From: an uncultured Bacteroidales bacterium
GTDB lineage: Bacteria; Bacteroidota; Bacteroidia; Bacteroidales; Muribaculaceae
Assembly (NCBI GenBank): GCA_947177325.1
Contig: CAMWUH010000072.1
Location: forward strand, 1 to 8,754
DNA: 8,754 bases
Direction of reading: 5' to 3'
The notes under the pieces are model-generated. The model saw nothing but the letters and a program-made list of their open reading frames with translations, searched no databases and had not been told where the DNA came from. Within the stretch, counting starts at the first letter, position 1; each line of letters opens with the position of its first letter. Below, piece by piece: positions 5,885 through 8,754 of the stretch. The position numbers were made by a program, and so were the translations under genes.

Positions 5885-7459
5885 ATGAACGACTTTTTTT
5901 CAACCATTGACTGGTCGCGGGCGCAATTTGCCCTCACGGCCATGTATCACTGGCTTTTCGTGCCTCTGACAATCGGCCTGTCGTTGATTTTGGCTATCAT
6001 GGAAAGCATCTATGTCAAAACCGGCGACCAACGTTGGCGTAAAGCCACTCGCTTTTGGATGACCATCTTCGGCATCAACTTTGCCTGCGGCGTCGCCACC
6101 GGTATTATTCTTGAATTTCAGTTCGGCACCAACTGGTCTAACTACTCATGGTTTGTCGGCGATATATTCGGCGCGCCGCTCGCCATCGAGGGCCTGTTTG
6201 CCTTCTTCCTTGAAGCCACATTCGTAGCCGTGATGTTCTTCGGCTGGGGTCGCGTAGGCAAGCGTTTCCATCTTGCCTCCACATGGCTCACTGCTATCGG
6301 CGTCAGCCTTTCGGCTCTCTGGATTTTGGTGGCCAACGGCTGGATGCAACTCCCCGTGGGCATGGAATTCAACCCCGATCAGATGCGCAATGAAATGACC
6401 GATTTCTGGTCAGTAGTGTTCAGCCCCGTTGCTATCAACAAATTCTTCCATGCCGTATTTAGCGGATGGGCGTTGGCCGGAGCTTTCGTAGTCGGCATCA
6501 GCGGTTGGATGATTTGGCGTCGCCGCTCGGTCGAGGCTGCTATGCTTTCAATGAAAACCGGCGCTTGGTTCGGTATCATAGGCATGGTGTTGACAATGTG
6601 GACCGGCGACGGCTCAGGTGTTGCCGTTGCCCGCTACCAGCCCATGAAACTCGCTGCTATGGAGGGTCTCTACAATGGCTCGGTTGGCGAAAAACTAACC
6701 GTTATCGGTCTTGTTAACGAGAAAGCCGATCGCCTCAGCTCAGAGCCTGACGTCAACTATGCCATATCGCTCCCCAAAGGGCTCTCACTCCTTGCCAACC
6801 ACGACCTCAATTCATTCGTGCCCGGCATCAACGACCTCGTCGACGGCATTGAAATCACAGCCGACGGCGACACTGTCAGCACTGTATCTTATGCCGACCG
6901 CATCGCTATGGGTCGCGAAGCCCACGCTGCCCTTGAAGCCTACACCGCCGCCCGCGAAGCCGGCGATGAATCGGCTGCGGCAGCTGCCCTCGCCACTCTC
7001 CGTGCCAACTATAAATACTTCGGTTACGGCTTCCTCGACTCTCCCGAAGATGCCATTCCCCCCGTAGCCATTACTTTCTATTCGTTCCGACTTATGGTTG
7101 GTCTCGGCTCTCTGATGCTCCTTATCTTTGCAGTTACGCTTTGGATTTGCTATCGCCGCAAGTCGCGCGACGGCAACGTGTCGAAATACATCTGCTGGGG
7201 AGCTATGCTCGCCATCCCTGCAGCATGGATTGCAAGCCAGGCCGGTTGGATTGTCGCCGAAGTCGGCCGCCAGCCTTGGGTTATCCAGGACATTCTCCCT
7301 ACACGCGGTGCAATCAGCTCAATCCCCTCTTCTAATGTCGAAACCACTTTCTGGATTTTTGCTGTCCTCTTCACCGTCATGCTCATCGCCGAAGTGTCCA
7401 TTATGCTCCGCTTCATCAACAAAGCTTCGCGCGAAGGCATCTTCAACAACGATAAATAA
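5885..7459 (+). CDS. cydA: Cytochrome bd quinol oxidase subunit I
   Basis: This 524-residue inner-membrane subunit carries all three hemes (b558, b595, d) and the quinol site of the terminal oxidase that reduces O2 to water. Key residues are present, numbered here with E. coli equivalents by eye: His22 (His19, high-spin heme ligand), His189 (His186) and Met404 (Met393) as heme b558 ligands, Glu102 and Glu110 (Glu99, Glu107, proton path), Lys255 and Glu260 (Lys252, Glu257, quinol binding), Arg402 (Arg391) and Glu459 (Glu445) just before GRQPW (461-465). The periplasmic Q-loop (about 255-390) is the long, E. coli-like type, with an RIAMG...LE...GYG segment at 339-382. About nine membrane helices are expected. 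The ATG at 5885 begins MNDFFSTIDWSRAQFALTAMYHW, the normal family N-terminus. It precedes cydB by 23 bp. No frameshift or missing residue is seen, so the enzyme should be active. Confidence 0.97.
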   Translation: MNDFFSTIDWSRAQFALTAMYHWLFVPLTIGLSLILAIMESIYVKTGDQRWRKATRFWMTIFGINFACGVATGIILEFQFGTNWSNYSWFVGDIFGAPLAIEGLFAFFLEATFVAVMFFGWGRVGKRFHLASTWLTAIGVSLSALWILVANGWMQLPVGMEFNPDQMRNEMTDFWSVVFSPVAINKFFHAVFSGWALAGAFVVGISGWMIWRRRSVEAAMLSMKTGAWFGIIGMVLTMWTGDGSGVAVARYQPMKLAAMEGLYNGSVGEKLTVIGLVNEKADRLSSEPDVNYAISLPKGLSLLANHDLNSFVPGINDLVDGIEITADGDTVSTVSYADRIAMGREAHAALEAYTAAREAGDESAAAAALATLRANYKYFGYGFLDSPEDAIPPVAITFYSFRLMVGLGSLMLLIFAVTLWICYRRKSRDGNVSKYICWGAMLAIPAAWIASQAGWIVAEVGRQPWVIQDILPTRGAISSIPSSNVETTFWIFAVLFTVMLIAEVSIMLRFINKASREGIFNNDK

Positions 7460-7482
7460 TCCACCTCAATTCTCTATTCATT

Positions 7483-8592
7483 ATGGAACTTAGTTTTCTT
7501 CAAACCTACTGGTGGATTCTCATATCCATCCTTGGTGCAATATTAGTGTTCATGCTCTTTGTGCAGGGAGGGCAATCGCTCATCCGTTGCGGCGTCAATG
7601 ATAATCAGCGCAATCTTATAGTCAACACCCTTGGCAGCAAGTGGGAACTGACATTCACCACCCTGGTGGTGTTTGGCGGTGCATTTTTCGCTGCTTTCCC
7701 GTTATTCTATTCCACCAGTTTCGGCGGTGCCTACTGGCTCTGGATGCTGATTCTCTTCAGCTTTGTAGTTCAGGCCGTCAGCTATGAGTTTCGCTCCAAG
7801 AGGGGCAACCTTCTCGGAGCCGGCACCTACGACGCCTGCATGATTATCAACGGCATCGTAGGCCCCGTGTTGCTCGGTGTGGCGGTGGGCATTATGTTTT
7901 TCGGCGGCCAATTCACCGTCGACAAGCTCAACATCGTAAGCCCCGCCAATCCCGTTATCTCCACTTGGGCCCCCACCCACGGCCTTGAAGCTATCGCCAA
8001 CTGGCGCTGCCTGCTCCTGGGCGTTACAGTCTTTTTCCTCGCCCGCACCCTCGGCGCTCTCTACATTATCAACAACACCACCGACGCTTCCTTGCGCCTG
8101 ATGATGCGCATAAAAGTCAAAATCTCCGGCTTGATTTTCGCACTCCTCTTCGTAGCTTTCGTCGTAGTGTTGCTCACCTTCACCGGTCTCCGTCAGGAAG
8201 CTCCCGGCGTGTTTGTAGCTGAGAAAGCACTCTATTTCAATAATCTGCTGGCTATGTGGTGGCTCATACCTGTGCTTTTGGTAGCAGTGTTGGCAGTTCT
8301 CTATGGCATATTCCGCACAGCCTTCTGTCCTGACTTCACCAAAGGCATCTGGTGGGCCGGCGTTGGCACTATAGTAGTGGTCCTTGTACTTTTCTTCCTC
8401 GCCGGATTTAACAACACTCCCTATTATCCCTCCCTTACCGACCCGGCATCATCGCTTACTGTCGCCAACTCCTCATCTACCCCCTATACCCTCCGCGTCA
8501 TGGCCTGGGTGTCATTGGTAATTCCCATCGTTATCGCCTACATCGCCTACACCTGGCGCCGTCTCAACCGCCTCCCCGCCTCCGAGCATTGA
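7483..8592 (+). CDS. cydB: Cytochrome bd quinol oxidase subunit II
   Basis: This 369-residue, mostly hydrophobic protein with eight or so membrane helices pairs with CydA. It starts MELSFLQTYWWILISILGAI, then FVQGGQSL (26-33), GSKWELTFTTLVVFGGAFFAAFPLFY (51-76), YEFRSK (101-106) and GTYDACM (114-120), and ends after a helix at about 340-357 with a basic tail (TWRRLNR). This is the Bacteroidota-style CydB, of similar length to the E. coli protein (379). In E. coli-type CydB the second-helix motif is W-D-G-N-x-x-W; here it is W54-E55-L-T-F-T-T, so Glu55 may stand where Asp58 stands in E. coli. The start at 7483 is the first ATG after cydA and matches the family N-terminus; the 23-bp gap argues for one transcript. 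No cydC or cydD is in the window; they may lie elsewhere or be absent. Confidence 0.96.
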   Translation: MELSFLQTYWWILISILGAILVFMLFVQGGQSLIRCGVNDNQRNLIVNTLGSKWELTFTTLVVFGGAFFAAFPLFYSTSFGGAYWLWMLILFSFVVQAVSYEFRSKRGNLLGAGTYDACMIINGIVGPVLLGVAVGIMFFGGQFTVDKLNIVSPANPVISTWAPTHGLEAIANWRCLLLGVTVFFLARTLGALYIINNTTDASLRLMMRIKVKISGLIFALLFVAFVVVLLTFTGLRQEAPGVFVAEKALYFNNLLAMWWLIPVLLVAVLAVLYGIFRTAFCPDFTKGIWWAGVGTIVVVLVLFFLAGFNNTPYYPSLTDPASSLTVANSSSTPYTLRVMAWVSLVIPIVIAYIAYTWRRLNRLPASEH

Positions 8593-8606
8593 TAGCAATA
8601 TAAATC

Positions 8607-8681
8607 CGATAATCCTGATAAGCCTGATAGTCCATTTCGATTATTCACCGAAATGCCCTATCAGGCTTATTAGGCCTATCG
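8607..8681. repeat. Long imperfect hairpin built of about 9-bp units, 3' of cydB
   Basis: Position by position: CGATA (8607-8611) pairs with TATCG (8677-8681). CCTGATAAGCCTGATAG (8614-8630) pairs with CTATCAGGCTTATTAGG (8658-8674) with a single G-T pair. CATTTCG (8633-8639) pairs with CGAAATG (8649-8655). Symmetric 2x2 internal loops separate the stems and the loop is 9 nt (8640-8648). Each arm reads as consecutive units of the type CCTGATAAG. The structure begins 15 bp after the cydB stop, so it probably ends or stabilises the cydAB transcript. There is no T-tract after it, which argues against a simple intrinsic terminator. It could equally be a dispersed intergenic repeat of the REP kind. 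Confidence 0.7.
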
Positions 8682-8754
8682 TTGCTTCGCTGTCGGATTA
8701 GCTTTCGTGGGGTTATCATAGGCAAACGCATCTGAATTCCGCGGAGCGGATACA
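8682..8754. other. Right-edge sequence with no supported gene
   Basis: No convincing coding signal is visible. TCGGATT (8693-8699) is complementary to AATCCGA (8603-8609) and could close a larger outer stem around the hairpin, in competition with its outermost pairs. A small stem TCCGC-GGA-GCGGA lies at 8738-8750. The minus strand is open for 25 codons from the edge to a TAG at 8678-8676, which is expected often by chance but could be the end of a convergent gene lying outside the window. Confidence 0.4.

Noticed and set aside
6142..6372. Minus-strand open frames antisense to cydA and cydB
   Set aside because: They arise opposite GC-rich third positions of strongly supported coding sequence and match no family.
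8676..8754. Minus-strand open frame from the right edge to a TAG at 8678-8676 (25 codons, ending NPTAKQR)
   Set aside because: An open run of this length is common by chance, the sequence matches no family I recognise, and its stop falls inside the hairpin. A convergent gene end remains possible but cannot be supported.
1..8754. A new defence, CRISPR, mobile-element or biosynthetic system
   Set aside because: Every sizeable gene belongs to a recognised housekeeping or envelope family, and no transposase, integrase, nuclease, reverse transcriptase or array of spaced repeats is visible.

Overview
The window looks like chromosomal DNA of a gut-type Bacteroidota, most likely order Bacteroidales and possibly Muribaculaceae. 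The protein set supports this: a DUF4492 protein directly before cytochrome bd genes, a CydB with the Bacteroidota-style N-terminus, a DUF2807 'head GIN' protein and a secreted TPR protein. So do starts with AT-rich leaders and no clear Shine-Dalgarno sequence, and promoter-like TAnnTTTG boxes. The family-level placement is an impression from protein style and moderate GC, not a computed result.

Layout. Positions 1-5490 hold five genes, all on the minus strand. Read in the direction of transcription they are: a large secreted TPR-repeat protein (5490-3415), an RhlE-like DEAD-box RNA helicase (3380-2025), a DusB-type tRNA-dihydrouridine synthase (2028-1042, overlapping the helicase stop as ATGA), an exported DUF2807 protein (1009-299), and the first 83 codons of a polysaccharide flippase that runs off the left edge (249-1). 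Gaps are -4 to 49 bp, so they may form one transcription unit. The helicase and Dus enzyme both act on RNA; the other three are envelope proteins, so this is not one pathway.

Positions 5491-5605 are a divergent promoter region with a TAnnTTTG box facing each way and a palindromic CAAGCTTG between them. To the right on the plus strand lies a compact respiratory operon: a 73-residue single-span DUF4492 protein (5606-5827), cydA (5885-7459) and cydB (7483-8592). CydA and CydB form the cytochrome bd quinol:O2 oxidoreductase, which in otherwise anaerobic Bacteroidales removes and respires traces of oxygen. The visible heme- and quinol-site residues are intact, so the enzyme should be functional. 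The DUF4492 protein is a candidate accessory subunit.

After cydB (8593-8754) no gene can be supported. That stretch holds a long, nearly perfect hairpin at 8607-8681 built from roughly 9-bp units of the CCTGATAAG type. Related degenerate units occur in the leader just before cydA. This repeat structure is the least explained feature. I saw no CRISPR array, insertion sequence, tRNA, rRNA or defence system; most of the window is ordinary core genome.
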